Below, in pieces: positions 12,801 to 51,109 of a stretch of 64,000 nucleotides of DNA. The stretch is from Tupaia tana (taxonomy: Eukaryota > Chordata > Mammalia > Scandentia > Tupaiidae). Position numbers and translations under genes: made by a program. The notes beneath the pieces were generated by a model. It did not search any database. It was not told where the DNA came from and saw only the letters and a list, made by a program, of their open reading frames with translations. The stretch lies in assembly GCA_026018925.1 (NCBI GenBank), contig JAKSZU010000026.1, forward strand, positions 12,701,127 through 12,765,126. The letters run 5' to 3'. Position 1 is the first letter of the stretch; every line of letters begins with the position of its first letter.

Positions 12801-15800
12801 AAGTCCCGCTGCTGCAAACCAGGCTGGGAACGGGTCTGTCGTCCTGCTCTCTGCTGCCGCCCCCAGGACTTGGGATGTGCCAGGCGGTCGTGCTGGTGCC
12901 TGCCGCCCCAGGGTTAGAACCAGTCAGGGGTTTGGGCAGCAGAGACATGTCTTTGGCCACGCAGGACAGTGGGCAGTGAGCAGTGGCCCCCCACCTGGGC
13001 TGTCTGAGGCCCCCTCAGCAGGAGGAGCCACAGCCCCTCCCGGCTGACTGCCCTGAAGTCAGCGCCTCTCAGAGGTGGGTGGGGCAGGCAGAGGGTGAAC
13101 TGGCTCCTTCATTCCACTGGGAAACTTGGAGGAGTTACTCGGCTGCCTCTGGGCAAAGTGAGCTTTTCCCAGGGTGCTCCAGAAGGGGGTGACTGCGTGC
13201 TGGTGTGGGCACCAGCTTGGCCCCCGGGTGTCCTGCCTGTCTGGGGAGGCAGAAGGGTATCTCTGTCTGTGGGTCTCCAGCCCTGCGCCAACCAGGGGCT
13301 ACGGGAAGACTCGACTTGACACCGGGTGGTAGCTGGTGACGAGGGGAGAGTCTCCGGATAGGTCAGGAGTTCGGGGGGTGGCAGCCAGGGTGCAGCAGTG
13401 TGACCTGTGATTCGGGACACTGAAAGAGAACCTGCAGCTGCATCCTGTGAGCTGGGACCTGCGGGGCCAGGCTGTCGCAGGGCGAGCGAGATGGGTCAGA
13501 GTGTGCCGGCGCCATGGGCAGCCCAGAGCAGGTCTGGTGAGGGCCGTGTGCCTGGGGTCGGTGATGGCAGTAGGACGCCCAGACGCACTGGTGCCCTAGC
13601 CAGAGCTCTGAGCCCTTGACCCCATCCTGGACAGGTTCTCTGTGCTCAGACAACGCCCTGAAGGCCCCGGTTCCGGGGGAGCAGCGGGGCTCTGTGCTGG
13701 GGCCATGGCCGTGGGCATTTCTCGGCCTCTCTCACCGTCTGCAGCAGAGAGGGTGTGCACAGGCATTCCGCTGCCCGCACATCCTCTGCTGAGACCGTCT
13801 GGAAGAGACCGTCGTGTTCCCTTGGTTCCCACTGCCAAAGGCCAGCCTGGGCCCAGGGCCAAGACGGCTGGCTCGTCCTGGCTCCCCCAAAGCCAAGGGG
13901 TGCTGCAGCCGCAGAGCAAAGCTGCGGGCAGGACGAAGAGCCCTAGGAGATCTCTGGGGTCTGGAGGGCAGAGAGGCAGCAGGCTGGGCCCGGCCCCCAG
14001 GCACTGCAGGCCCTCCTCGTGCCCGCCTCGTACCCTGAGGGCTGCCCCACCAGGCTGCCTCTCCGGTCCGTCCTCCTCCTCCTGTTGTCACTGAAGGAAC
14101 ACTAAGAACAAGCACCCACTCAGAGCCTGCTCGCTACTCCAAGCTCTCGTGATAACTAACATATCTCCCTTGTTTCTCACAACCCCCGAGGGATCCCCAT
14201 CTCAGCTGAGGAACCTGAGGTGCAGCAGGGGACCCAGGGTCCACAGTCTTCCAGAGGTGGAGCCAGGGTCGGTCTCTGTTCTGGGGTCAGGCCTGAGTGT
14301 GGAGAGTTGGCCAGGGCGCTGGGCAGGTGAAACAAGCCGCACCCCAGCCTGGCCACTCTGTCCCAGCCTGGCTCCCGGCACTGCCTGAGGCCCCGGTCTC
14401 GGGCAGGAGTGACTCTCCTAGTCATAGCCTCCTCCAGGAGCTCCGGGCCGGGGCACATGATAGCCAGGATGCAGGGAGGCCGTAGCCTGCTCAGTCCCGA
14501 TCTTTGCATCCTGACGTTCTAAGATGCCCCGCGATGGAAATCCCTGAAGCCTTGGGAGAAGGGCTGGAGGGGCTGCTCTGTGTGGCCAAGTAGCATTGGA
14601 GGCAGGGGTGTGGAGGCTCTGTGGAGGCTCTCAGGGAAGCATGGCCCGCACTTCTCTTCCTCCCGAGGCCGATGGCCGTCATCTGTCCTCTGGAATATCA
14701 GAGGAATGGGGCCGTGGGGTCCGCAGTACTGGGTGCCAGGGTCTGCCCCGGCGTGTTCGGTACCCCCTTCCTTCCAGACCCCCTTGCCAGCCCTGGGTCT
14801 GCTCCTCCGGGTGATGGTGTAGCTGGGCCGCTTCCCAGCCATCCCTGAGAGCCCACGAAGCTTCTACCCTCTCCCGACCGTTGGCATGGACGAGCCAAGA
14901 GCAGCAGGAAGGGTGGCGCCACTGCCCAGGGAGGGGACGCCGACGTTGCCAGGGCGTCACGAGTGGGCAGCTTCTCGGAATGGCATTCTGCTAAAACAGA
15001 TTTGTAGAGAGAATAGTTTTTCGGATGTCCACATGGGGACAGTTGGTGCTGTGGTGTCAAGTACAAAACTTGCCTGAATTTAAAAAATGGGAATTTGGAA
15101 GGTGACTCCTCCGACCTGGTCTGCCACCTCAGGGCCGAGCCCTCCTGCACTGCTGGGCCTGGGGACAGGCGTGTGAAGGCAGAGCTGCCGGCAGCTCCCC
15201 CGCTGGCAGTGTGGCTCGAGCATGTCAGTGGAGGCTGGAGAGCCAGGGCTCTGGGTGGCGGCAAAGCATCAGTCACCCCGTCCTTCCCCCAGCCGGGGTC
15301 CTCATGTGGGTGGGCGGGCCCTACGAAGAGACTGCTCTCGCCAGGCTGACCCTACCCCTTGACCCTACAGGTATTACCGGGGGACTCACGGGGTCATTGT
15401 GGTTTATGACGTCACCAGTGCTGAGTCCTTTGTCAACGTCAAACGGTGGCTTCACGAGATCAACCAGAACTGTGACGATGTGTGCCGAATACTAGGTGAG
15501 CCTGGGCCCAGGGCAGGGCGTGGCGGGATCGTGGGCAGGTGCTCCCCCAGGCTGGGCTGACTGTGCTGTGCTTCCAAGTGGGGAATAAGAACGACGACCC
15601 CGAGCGGAAGGTGGTGGAGACAGAAGATGCCTACAAATTCGCTGGGCAGATGGGGATCCAGTTGTTCGAGACCAGCGCCAAGGAGAACGTCAACGTGGAA
15701 GAGGTGAGACCTAGCAGAGGTCCTGCTGGAGAGGAGCGGACAGCGGGGTCCAGCCAGCCCCTGCCACTGCCCGGCTCTGCTCCCCGGGCCCTCCTCCCCC

Positions 15801-17201
15801 TGCGCCAGCCTGCTCGGGGCACTGAGGCAGCCACAGAAAATGTCACAGGCACTCCCTTCCCTGAGCGCCCCTGCATGCCAGGCCCTCTCGGAGTTCGCTG
15901 CTCTCTCTGCAGTCCTCTGAGGTGGGTGTAAGCATCTCCAGGGGTTGAGTAGGGAAACTGAGGTTCTGAGTGGAAGTCATGTAAGGAATATCACCCAGCC
16001 ACTGTGAGGCTGAGTCAAACTTCGATCTGCCCACACCCCAAAGCCATGCATGGTTTCCATTCTGGTCCTTGGCCTCACTGCCACCGTGCTCTTGGCCTCA
16101 GACTCTCACGTCTTCCTGTCCTGACATTCCTGGCCTCTGCGGACTGGCTGAGCTTCTGACCCAGCAGCTTCCCTTTTTGCATCTGCTGGGGCTGCTGGAA
16201 AGCAGTTGTAGCTCTGGGGAAGGAAAGCTAGGCCGTTTGCCACAAGCCCGGCCTGGCCCACCTTGCCAGCCTTCGGGGGGTTTTCCTTACTGTGTGTGGG
16301 GTCAGGGTCACAGGCTGAGAGTCAGGCTGAGGGCAGAGTCCTGGCCTGTCCACCTGCGGGCCTGTGAAGGGGGCTGGCCTGACCGGCAGTGACGGACCCT
16401 CTCTGGGCCTCATCTCTTGTTCGTCTGTAGACTGGGGAGTTAGTCCTGCCTGCCAGGTGTCAGCCTTAAGCAAAGCAAGTCACGTGGCGTGCCTGGCACA
16501 CAGTACACGCTTGGTTGACGGTGGCTCAGTTTTGTCATGCCTGCTGCTGCCACCACCAGTGTCACCGTTAAACGTCTTGCCTGGATGGAGGAGAGGGCTG
16601 AGGATCAATAGATGATTGTTACTGGATCCTGGCATCGGAAGGATGTTGGGTGGCCTGGGAAAGTTTCTAGAGGGACCTTGGGGCTCTGTAGTGACGTGGC
16701 CTGGAGTGGGCAGGACATGCGTCCCCTCCTGTTCATCAGCAGAGTAGGGACACCTTTGTCTGCTCATCAGGTTCCAGCTGAAGTGAAGGCGTTCTTCCTT
16801 TCTGTTTAAAAAAAATAAAAAAGACTGGAAAAAACCCAGAGATTGACTTCCCCGAGTCCACCCAGTTTGTGGGTCTTTGACGTTTTTTTGACCTTTAATT
16901 TCACCATCTCCTTCCTTCTGGAGAGGGTTTTAGGACACATATATAAAAAATGAAAGTTAAAAAAAAATCACATGCAGAAACAGAGCACTGGGCTGGGAAG
17001 CCGGGAGGCGGCCGTGGGTGGCAGGGCCTCCTCGCTGGGTCTGAGGCCCGCCCTGCTCCTGTATCCCCGCAGATGTTCAACTGCATCACGGAGCTGGTGC
17101 TCCGAGCAAAGAAAGACAACTTGGCGAAACAGCAGCAGCAACAACAGAACGACGTGGTGAAGCTCACGAAGAACAGTAAACGGAAGAAACGCTGCTGCTA
17201 A
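1601..17201 (+). CDS. RAB35: RAB35, Ras-related small GTPase (complete gene, six coding exons)
   Basis: The coding sequence joins 1601-1652, 6790-6840, 11075-11198, 15371-15495, 15579-15703 and 17073-17201, giving 201 residues plus TAA. Every intron is GT/AG and phases agree at each junction. Visible motifs are the P-loop GDSGVGKS (residues 15-22), switch I Thr40, WDTAGQE (62-68) with catalytic Gln67, Thr72 in switch II (a known LRRK2 target), NKND (119-122) for guanine, TSAK near 150, a polyglutamine stretch, a basic tail and a terminal CC pair for geranylgeranylation. Length and sequence agree with human RAB35 as I recall it. Known roles of the family member: fast endocytic recycling at the plasma membrane and endosomes, cytokinesis, actin control and phosphoinositide turnover. 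It is activated by DENND1 exchange factors and switched off by TBC1D10 GAPs. The start is chosen because it matches the conserved N-terminus and sits in a strong context (gccATGg). Confidence 0.98.
1910..2140 (+). mobile_element. MIR element
   Basis: Contains the tRNA-like ggttcgagtcccggc, the core tgtgaccttgggcaagtt and ctcagttccctcctctg in the order of the MIR consensus. A second MIR-like end (tgcctggcacacagcgg) follows at about 2300-2420. Confidence 0.8.
2430..4080. other. RAB35 intron 1, mostly unique sequence
   Basis: GC-rich intronic sequence with faint MIR-like pieces (for example ctgaggctcagagag at about 4005). I see no exon or regulatory site that I can support. Confidence 0.5.
4083..4305 (+). 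mobile_element. tRNA-SINE, older gaaaaacatgctgg-type
   Basis: Diverged copy with ggtttgaatcccag (B box), ttgaaaaacatgctgg, a CT-rich zone and ctctggcaacttaaaa. The 5' end is truncated or unrecognisable. Confidence 0.7.
4338..4572 (-). mobile_element. tRNA-derived SINE, long form
   Basis: Reverse copy flanked by the exact 15-bp duplication aggcctgagttcttt (4323-4337 and 4573-4587). Confidence 0.9.
6790..6840 (+). CDS. RAB35: RAB35 coding exon 2
   Basis: A 51-nt exon between acceptor CTCTTACAG and donor GTGAGT. It completes Gly18 and encodes [16 protein letters not shown], that is the rest of the P-loop with Lys21 and Ser22 (phosphate and Mg binding) and helix 1. It ends on the first base of the Gly35 codon. 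Confidence 0.97.
6865..6880 (+). repeat. Poly(G) run (16 G)
   Basis: Mononucleotide run 25 nt inside RAB35 intron 2; the intron's donor is at 6841. Confidence 0.95.
7370..7905 (+). mobile_element. Old L1 fragment interrupted by a SINE
   Basis: tagaagtggagcttctgggtcatagg and the following text resemble an L1M 3' region. A SINE sits at 7464-7707 and the L1 similarity appears to resume after it (aaaagtgctatctcgttcacattcg). Confidence 0.5.
7464..7707 (+). mobile_element. tRNA-derived SINE, long form
   Basis: Forward copy: head gggacctgcagatggcataa, B box ggtttgagtcc, tail ctatagcaaaaatctctc then poly(A). Confidence 0.85.
8080..8225 (+). mobile_element. MIR element
   Basis: Diverged core: gctttgagcagttcctaagcc, ctcagctcttctgtgaagtgg, gcctaggactc. 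Confidence 0.55.
8427..8664 (-). mobile_element. tRNA-derived SINE, diverged long form
   Basis: Reverse copy ending in ccacctgttggtcc; the CT-rich zone appears as a (GA)n stretch at 8455-8480. Confidence 0.8.
8672..8912 (-). mobile_element. tRNA-SINE, old diverged copy
   Basis: Reverse copy abutting the previous one, with ggatcttgggcacatgcccag, ggatttgaaccacaactgg and cacaacagggtcag. Confidence 0.65.
8994..9355 (+). repeat. Minisatellite in RAB35 intron 2 (47- and 43-bp units)
   Basis: About eight tandem units, each containing tcctcagccagcc, aggtcatgcgtgtaccc and agtgtgcccag. The first spacings are 47 bp (9001, 9048, 9095, 9142, 9189), then a 4-bp CCAG loss gives 43, 43 and 42 bp (9232, 9275, 9317). 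Units are nearly identical, so the array is young or homogenised. Open frames across it are artefacts of repetition. Confidence 0.95.
9864..9894 (+). repeat. (GT)n microsatellite
   Basis: About 15 GT units in RAB35 intron 2. Confidence 0.95.
10200..11000 (+). mobile_element. L2-like relic with an embedded DNA-transposon-like piece
   Basis: gcccaaatgccacttcctcccctg and, near 10920-10990, gattgtgggctccattggggcaggg resemble L2 3' sequence. In between, tttcaaactgcaggtcgtgacc (10667 onward) resembles the end of an old hAT-type element. Divergence is high. Confidence 0.4.
11075..11198 (+). CDS. RAB35: RAB35 coding exon 3
   Basis: A 124-nt exon starting after GCATGCAG and ending before GTGAGT. It encodes switch I ([12 protein letters not shown] with Thr40), strands beta-2 and beta-3, and the [14 protein letters not shown] switch II segment with Gln67 and Thr72. 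The Thr76 codon is split with exon 4. Confidence 0.97.
11199..15370 (+). other. RAB35 intron 3
   Basis: 4.2 kb of GC-rich sequence without SINEs. Weak reverse MIR pieces are visible near 12010-12160, 12690-12800 and 14105-14260 (ccattttacag..., ctgaggaacctgaggtgcag). I see no further exon. Confidence 0.5.
15371..15495 (+). CDS. RAB35: RAB35 coding exon 4
   Basis: A 125-nt exon after CCCTACAG. It encodes [19 protein letters not shown] and onward to RIL, covering the end of switch II, beta-4 and helix 3. The donor is GTGAGC at 15496. The Val codon before GNKND is split with exon 5. Confidence 0.97.
15579..15703 (+). CDS. RAB35: RAB35 coding exon 5
   Basis: A 125-nt exon after an unusually short 83-nt intron (15496-15578), with acceptor TTCCAAG. 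It encodes the GNKNDD guanine-specificity motif, helix 4 and the [12 protein letters not shown] motif. The donor is GTGAGA. Confidence 0.97.
15870..16040 (-). mobile_element. MIR element
   Basis: Reverse MIR core: gtagggaaactgaggttctgag then cacccagccactgtgaggctgagtc. Confidence 0.6.
16390..16530 (+). mobile_element. MIR element
   Basis: ctctgggcctcatctcttgttcgtctgtagactgggg followed by gtgcctggcacacagtacacgc, in MIR order. Confidence 0.65.
17073..17201 (+). CDS. RAB35: RAB35 coding exon 6 with stop codon
   Basis: Starts after TATCCCCGCAG. It encodes 42 residues: helix 5 ([14 protein letters not shown]), a run of six Gln, a lysine-rich hypervariable tail and the C-terminal KRKKRCC. The last two cysteines are the prenylation site, and the basic stretch helps plasma-membrane targeting. 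The stop TAA is at 17199-17201. In this exon the Gln run is encoded by mixed CAG/CAA codons. Confidence 0.97.
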   Translation: MFNCITELVLRAKKDNLAKQQQQQQNDVVKLTKNSKRKKRCC

Positions 17202-17741
17202 TGCCCCGTCCACTGCAGAGACTGCGCTGCGGTCCCTCCCCCAGCCCGAGGCCCGCGGGGGCTCCTCGGGGGACAGTCTCAGTTTCGTGCCGTTATTTAA
17301 GAATCCTCTCCACGTTTTTGTATCGGGAGGCGCCATCGGCACTTCCTCCCCCACCCTCGAGTGCCAAGAAGGTATTGGACAAGCCTGCCCTCCCTACGGT
17401 GCCCCTCCTCCCTGGCCAAGGCACCTGGGCCTGGCGAGGACCTGCCGGCGAGCGGACTGAGCACCCAGAGTTGTACATATGTATATTGCTTCGGCCAGCG
17501 CACACCCTCGTCCTGCTGTGGCTCTGGCCTAGTGCCAGCCTGCTGCAACAGACCCGCCCGGCCCTCCCCGTCCCGCCTCACCGCCGGCAGCTTCCCGAGG
17601 AGACAGCTTCACGTCCTCGCCGCGTCTTTGCCAGCTGGTCGGTGGAGTGGGCTCCGTGTTGCTGTCTCTCGTCCAGGCTGTCAGCTTCTGTCCCTGTGGT
17701 GCAGGGTCTCGCCCCTCGCTGGGGTCCATGCCGTCCCTTCG

Positions 17742-17758
17742 CCCCCCCCCCCCCCCCC
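17742..17758 (+). repeat. Poly(C) run (17 C) in RAB35 3' UTR
   Basis: Mononucleotide run; could bind poly(C)-binding proteins in the mRNA, but this is not shown. Confidence 0.9.
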
Positions 17759-18689
17759 ATTCTCCTGCCCTCACGACCTTTGAGAGCTGGGGAAACGGCC
17801 AGGAGGCAGGCCCTGTTCTGCTGGCTCCAGCCTTTGGTTCCACAGAGGGAGGCAGTCCTGCCCTTGGGCCAGCAGGTTCCTGTCCTGCCTTTTAGATGCC
17901 TCTGAGCACCAACCCGGGAGCCATGGCTTCTGACTCCACGTCTCAGTTCCAGCAGAAGGTAGGGGTATGTTCACACAGAGATGGGGCTTGCAGGGGGAAC
18001 GACAGGAGCAGTATTTTAAGAGAGAAAATGAAGCCAAATCAAATGAATTACCTTCCTCAAAATTATTTTCTTGCCCTGAGGTTTGGCACAGTAGCAAAAG
18101 TTATGGCCACCCCATGGGTTCGATGTCTTCAGAAAAAGTGAATGGCTTCCTGTTCTAGTGGGGTGGGGTTCTTGGCCATTCCATGGTGGGAAATGGAGGC
18201 CTCCCACCCTTGTCTGTGTTGGCCCAGGACCCCTGGCTAGAGCTCGAGAGATCATGATGCAGCACCAAGCACCTCTGAGTGTGGCGAGAGGGTGTCAGGG
18301 GCTGCTGGACTGCGGGTGCCCTCTGGCCGGACGGGGGCAGTGTTGGGTCTCTGCCGAGATGTCCAGTGCAAGAGCAGAGGTGCAGGAGGAGGTCTGAGTG
18401 GGAAGGAACAGCAGTGGGGCAGGGGGCAGCCCGTTCTGCCCGCCCCGGTCCCCTGGAGGAAAACCAGGGTCATCTGCACTTGATTACAGCTCCCCTCCCC
18501 CCCGGGACTCTTCATTCCCCTTTCTCCTAAAAGGATCACGTAACCTAGGAAGAATTTATTTCGACACCATGATGTGTTTTATTAGATTTTCTTTCCTAGG
18601 CAATTTCCAGGCAAAGCCCTGACTGGACAATCACATCACAGATCACACTGCAGATTCTCCATGTTAACACTGTGGATGGGTTTTTAATC

Positions 18690-18695
18690 AATAAA
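18690..18695 (+). terminator. Proximal poly(A) signal AATAAA of RAB35
   Basis: AATAAA in the context aatcAATAAAaactggg. This could give a shorter 3' UTR of about 1.5 kb; use is not known. Confidence 0.45.
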
Positions 18696-19282
18696 AACTG
18701 GGGGTTTCTTCTCACCTGTCTCTCCACTTGTCCAAACTGCCAAAGCCCGACGGTCTGCGTTACAGGCCTTCACATGGGAACTGCAGGTTGGGGTGGGGAG
18801 CTCTGCGCCTGGGAAGGCAGGGGCCAAGGAGGGTGGTGGAGCTGCATGATCTTCATCCTCAGGACTGTCCTGGCTGATGCGGGCCCCATGGGGATGCAGA
18901 GCTTGGGCCTCCTGTGGGGGTGGGGAGGTGGGTGGGGGATCCTTGCCTCTTGGGCACGCGGGTGAAGCCAGCCTGAGAGTGCTTGTAAATCCATGCAGAA
19001 ACGGGTCCTGGGAGCTGCCAGGCCAGGCTCGGAGCCCCCATGGCTTCTGGCACCTGGATGTGTAGGCCCAGGGGGTGGGTGGTTTTGGTGACGACGGTGT
19101 GCCTGTCCCGCTGAGTGTTGCATGAAGGGGGGTTGTGGGTGGGGGTGGGGGACTCAGGGCTGGACCGACGTCCTGGTGGACCTGATGTGAACCTCCTGTC
19201 AGACAACACGAGTTTTAAATGGTTTGCTAGGATTATTTCTGTATCGAAAGTTTCTAATTATGCTTTTTAAAAAAATACTAAA

Positions 19283-19288
19283 AATAAA
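19283..19288 (+). terminator. Distal poly(A) signal AATAAA of RAB35
   Basis: AATAAA in an A-rich stretch (actaaAATAAAggttcg), about 2.08 kb after the stop. It is the last such signal before the convergent BICDL1 3' end, so it is the best candidate for the main cleavage signal. Confidence 0.65.
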
Positions 19289-19310
19289 GGTTCGAGCTGC
19301 CAAATTTTCT

Positions 19311-19899
19311 TCCAGGGTCTTTTTGCACTCCCTCCAGCTGTGCTCTGGCCTGGCTCCTCATCACGTGTCCAGCTCTTGCTTGCTCCGGGCCTGTCTTGCA
19401 CAGGTGCCTGTCCAGGCCTGAGGACACTTTCAGAAGCCAAGTCTGGTTTTCTCCACAGTTGGCCCAGGGTGGAGTCCTGCTCTGACAGGCTGGTGGGAGC
19501 ACACGTGTAAGATGCCAAGGGAAGCTCCGTGTTTATGCTCCACATGCCCGGAAGGATGCAGTGGAAGCCTTTGTCTGGAGTGCTCTCTGGCTGGAGGTTT
19601 CTGCCAAGCTCCAGGGCCCGCCCTCGGCCTGGGAAGTGGCGCTGGCAGGCCTGCGCGCAGTCAGCGCACTGCACCGCTGGCTGGGAGCCCACACCAGGGG
19701 TGGATGTGGGGCAGGTTGCCACCACCCCCTAGGAGAGGTGCCCCCTCTGGCCAAATCCATTGGGCACCAGCCTAGGGGCAACCTCCCAGGCACAAGAGAC
19801 CCACGACCACCACCTTAGCATCAGCAGCCAGTGGTGGTTCTGACACGTCAGCTGCCTGTGGCCCAAACCACCCCCCCAGCCCAGTGACTGAGGCGGGGA
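19311..19899. other. Intergenic spacer between convergent RAB35 and BICDL1
   Basis: About 0.6 kb of unique-looking, moderately GC-rich sequence separates the two 3' ends. I see no gene, SINE or clear regulatory motif in it. Transcription from both sides ends here, so transcriptional overlap of the two 3' ends is possible. Confidence 0.6.
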
Positions 19900-21035
19900 G
19901 CTGTGTAGAAATTCATTTTATTCTTATTCAGACTATTTTCAAAAGAAGCAGTGGTGCGCTGTTTTTCTAAAAATATGCCTTTATAGATTTATATATATGT
20001 ATATTATAAAATCCATACATGTATTTACATGATTGCTACATACAAAATTACAGCACTGTGGTATGTACATATCTATAGGTACATTCTTTCCGCTCATCCC
20101 TGCTGTGCTTTTCCCGAGGGAGGAAGGGCGACGGGATCAGCTGGAAGCAGCTGTGGGCTGGCGGCAGGGGCCTCAGCAGAGGTGAGTGGTGCTGAGGAAG
20201 GAGCAGCAGCAGGCGCAGGCCCGGCCTTCTGCAGCTGGGGCAGCATCCAGGCTCCCACAGCCTTCCCACCCCACCCCACCCCACCTACCCTGTGGTGCCA
20301 AGGGTGCCCTTGAGGTGCACATGGCTGACCAGACTCCTTGGGCTACTGTGGCCTGGGCTTCCTTGGCTGGGCCAAGTTGTGTATGTGGGGGGTCGGGGCT
20401 GCGGGAGGAAAAGGCCCCTCCCAGGCCTGGCCCCTGCCAAGGGGAGGGGGCTGCACTGCAGGAGGCTGAAGGGGGAGGGCAGGGGCCTTCCTCCCTGAGG
20501 CTCAGTGGCCCAGCTCTTAGGCTCTATGGCCCAGGCTGGGCTTCCTCCTGCAGAGGTGCTCGGGCAGAGGTGCGTGCATGCACGTGGGCGAGGGGCTGGG
20601 GCAGGAGTGGAGGCTCAGGCCTGGACCTGCTGCCCTGCAGGACTAGGGCTCCAAGGCTCAGGCCTCCTGGGACATGCAGAGAAAGGCCTTCGTTTCTTCT
20701 GCATCCCATGTTCTAAAGTGGAGGCGGCAGAGCCTGCGGGGCGGGCTGTGATCCACTGGATCTGAGCGGCAGCCCAACCAAGAGCCTCTCTGGGAGACAG
20801 CCTGAGCCCTGCTCCACATGGCATCCTGGAGAGCCCAGGTGTGGACTCAGCCAGTGGTGGGGTGAGGGCAGCTTTCAGAGGCCAAGGCAGGCCCCACCTC
20901 CTGGTCTTGGTCCCCAAGGGGCACTATGGGCGAAGGAACAGCTGCTGGGGTCCAGGCTGAGGGAAAGCCCTTGCCCACACCACCTTTTCAGCCACCTCCA
21001 GTCCACTCATCCTCAGTGGCCCGACTCCTCCCAGC
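19900..21035 (-). other. BICDL1: BICDL1 3' UTR
   Basis: About 1.1 kb from the stop codon to the poly(A) signal, free of SINEs. The distal 170 nt (about 19930-20095) are AT-rich, with repeated TGTA(C/T)AT-like words that could serve as Pumilio-type or AU-rich elements. The extent is inferred from the signal at 19917. Confidence 0.65.
19917..19922 (-). terminator. Poly(A) signal AATAAA of BICDL1
   Basis: TTTATT on the plus strand reads AATAAA on the minus strand, about 1.1 kb downstream of the BICDL1 stop. An AT-rich block just upstream of it (19930-20095) is typical of a 3' UTR end. Confidence 0.65.
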
Positions 21036-48653
<27,618 letters not shown>

Positions 48654-49224
48654 CTGCAACAGAGGAGACCTTGGGAGCTGAGTCAGAGGTTGTGTAAAGA
48701 AAGTCTGTTAAGGTTTTTCCCTCTACTTCTCAAGCATCTCTTTGCACTTGCCATTCTGTAAGGAGTACTAGGTTGGATGCTGGTTTCTGCCCATGATCCA
48801 TTTGTCCTCTAGCACCAAGACAGAGGCCCATCCCCACTTCTGCCATAAACCACTCTGTCCAGGTCCAAGACCACTTTCCTGATCAGAGGAAGCGGGACTG
48901 GAAATGGAAATTCTCAGACGCTGGATATCATCATTAATCACCATAGAGCAGAAGCTCAGCCAATCCCTACTAAATGGAAAGAAAGTCTCAGTATTTTATG
49001 TAAAATAATAAGACGGATATACCTAGAACCTTAGAATTTCTCTTACTTTTACCATAAATTTCCTCGGCTGGGCTCAGGTAAAACATCTCTGCATTTCTTG
49101 CCCATGCAACATGGGCACCACTCGAAATTCCCTGTCATCTGTGTTAACATGATCATTCCCTCTGTGACTTTTCTTTCTTTCCCTTTTCATTCTTAAAAAA
49201 GAATGATTTAATTTATTATTATTA

Positions 49225-50029
49225 TTTATTTTTTAGAGAGAATTTTTTTTATAGGGCATGTGCACTCACCAGAGAGATAGAGACAGAAAGTGAGTAATCA
49301 CCCACCAGGGGAGATGGCCACTCTGCTATCCCGTTTTCTCCATTCTCCTCTGGGACTATGGGCACAAGTCTCTGAGTCTGGGACTCGAACTGTGGTCAGC
49401 CATGTGGGAGTCCAGTGATGTAACTGTTACATCATCTGCTGGTCCCATACCATCCCTATAATTATTATTATTATTATTTTTTGGAGAGATTTTCACTATA
49501 GGGCGCGTGCGCTCGCCAGACAGACAGAGAGAGACATAGAGACAGAAAGCGAGAAATCACCCCCCAGGGGGGATGGTCACACTGCAATCCCTTCTCCTCC
49601 ATTCTCCTCTCGGGATCTTGGGCACGCATGCACACGCGCCCGGCGTGAGTTTTAAGCCACCGGGTCCGGGACGCAAACCGCGGTCGACTATGTGGGAGTC
49701 CAGCGACATAGCCATTACGCTAACTGCTGGTTCCCCTTATAATTATTTTTTTTAAGAGACATTTTTACTATAGGGTGCTTGCTTGCCAGACTGACAGAGA
49801 AACAGTAAGTGAGAAATCACCCCCCAGGGCGGATGGCCTTGCCACAATCCCTTCTCCTCCATTCTCCTCTAGGGATTTTGGGCACTAACACACACAAGCC
49901 CAGCATGAATTTCAAGTCACCAGGCACAGGACTTGAACCGCAGCCGACTATGTGGGAGTCCAGCAATGTAACCACCATGTCATCTGCTGGTCCCATTATT
50001 TTTAAATTTGACTAGCGGGGGAGGGAGGG

Positions 50030-50060
<31 letters not shown>

Positions 50061-50142
50061 AAAACAAGTCACAAGTCCAGGATTCAAACTGCGGTTGGCC
50101 ACATGGAAGCCCATCGCGTTAATCACGCCACCAGCCAGCCTT
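49225..50142 (-). mobile_element. Cluster of four reverse tRNA-SINEs in a row
   Basis: Long forms at about 49225-49446, 49478-49735 and 49750-49996, and a short form at 50003-50142, all in reverse orientation and separated by only a few bases of AT-rich tail. The second copy is near-consensus (young); the others are diverged. Confidence 0.88.
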
Positions 50143-50149
50143 GCAACTT

Positions 50150-50690
50150 TTAATTCTTTGGGAGTACTGGCTGAGGTGTTTATTTCCTACCCCAATCCAT
50201 TTATCCTCTAATATCAAACATATCAATCACCAAAATACCACTTAGTGCTACAGAAGGGCCATTTGAAAGACGCTTACTTGGTAGCAGATGAACCCTAGAC
50301 CATGAGGGCCCAGCCCAGATTCCATAAGGAGAGCCCCACAAGTTGTATTATGGAGAGGAGAGTCATGGGACAAGTTAAGCAATTGCCTTGGTGTTTTCCT
50401 GAGGCCAACTGGGATCAGTAAGCTTTATGGGTTCTTGGAGAGTTCACTGTATGCTAGAATGGTTAGGAAAAGCTTTCAGAGGAGGTAGGATGGTGATAAT
50501 GTTGAAATGGTAGGCTACCTGTTCAATGAGGCTCTCAGAGTAATGGTTACATGTTCACATTGAACAGTTCTTTTTATCTTTAAATACTATACAATTAATT
50601 TTTTTTTTTTTTTGGTTCCACATATTCAACAAATGTTGCCTCACTGGAACAGAAAGCCATATAAGAATCCTAGTCTATAACCTTATTTTA
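50150..50690. other. BICDL1 upstream intron, unique sequence
   Basis: No feature seen. Confidence 0.4.
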
Positions 50691-50693
50691 AAT

Positions 50694-50960
50694 TTTTTTT
50701 GGAGAGGTTTTTGCTATAGGGCGTGTGTGCTCACCAGAAAGACAGAGAAAGACAGAGAGACAGAAAGTGAGAAATCACCCCCCAGGGGGGATGGCCACGC
50801 AGTAATCCCTTCTCCTCCATTCTCCTCTAGGGATCTTAGGCACATATGCATACACATATGCATATGCCTGGTGTGAGTTTAAGCCACTGGTCCAGGACTC
50901 AAACCATGATCGACTACAAGGGAGTTCAGTGACACAGCCATTACACCAACTGCTAGCCCC
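50694..50960 (-). mobile_element. tRNA-derived SINE, long form
   Basis: Reverse copy, gagaggtttttgctatagg to ccaactgctagcccc. Confidence 0.88.
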
Positions 50961-51109
50961 TATGATCCTTTTTTTTAAATAATTACAAAACAGTGAACAA
51001 AGTAAAATCAAACCATATCTTTTTTCCCTAAATTCTATATTTAATTTCAGACACTTCTCAATCACTTAGAAACATGTTAGTCACTCACCTGTGCTAAAAA
51101 AATCACATT

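Larger units (their letters stand above)
17202..19310 (+). other. RAB35: RAB35 3' UTR
   Basis: About 2.1 kb without splice or coding signals follows the stop. It contains a 17-base C run at 17742-17758 and two AATAAA signals (18690 and 19283). A length of about 2.1 kb fits the long 3' UTR I recall for human RAB35, so the distal signal is probably the main one. The exact cleavage site is inferred. Confidence 0.75.
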
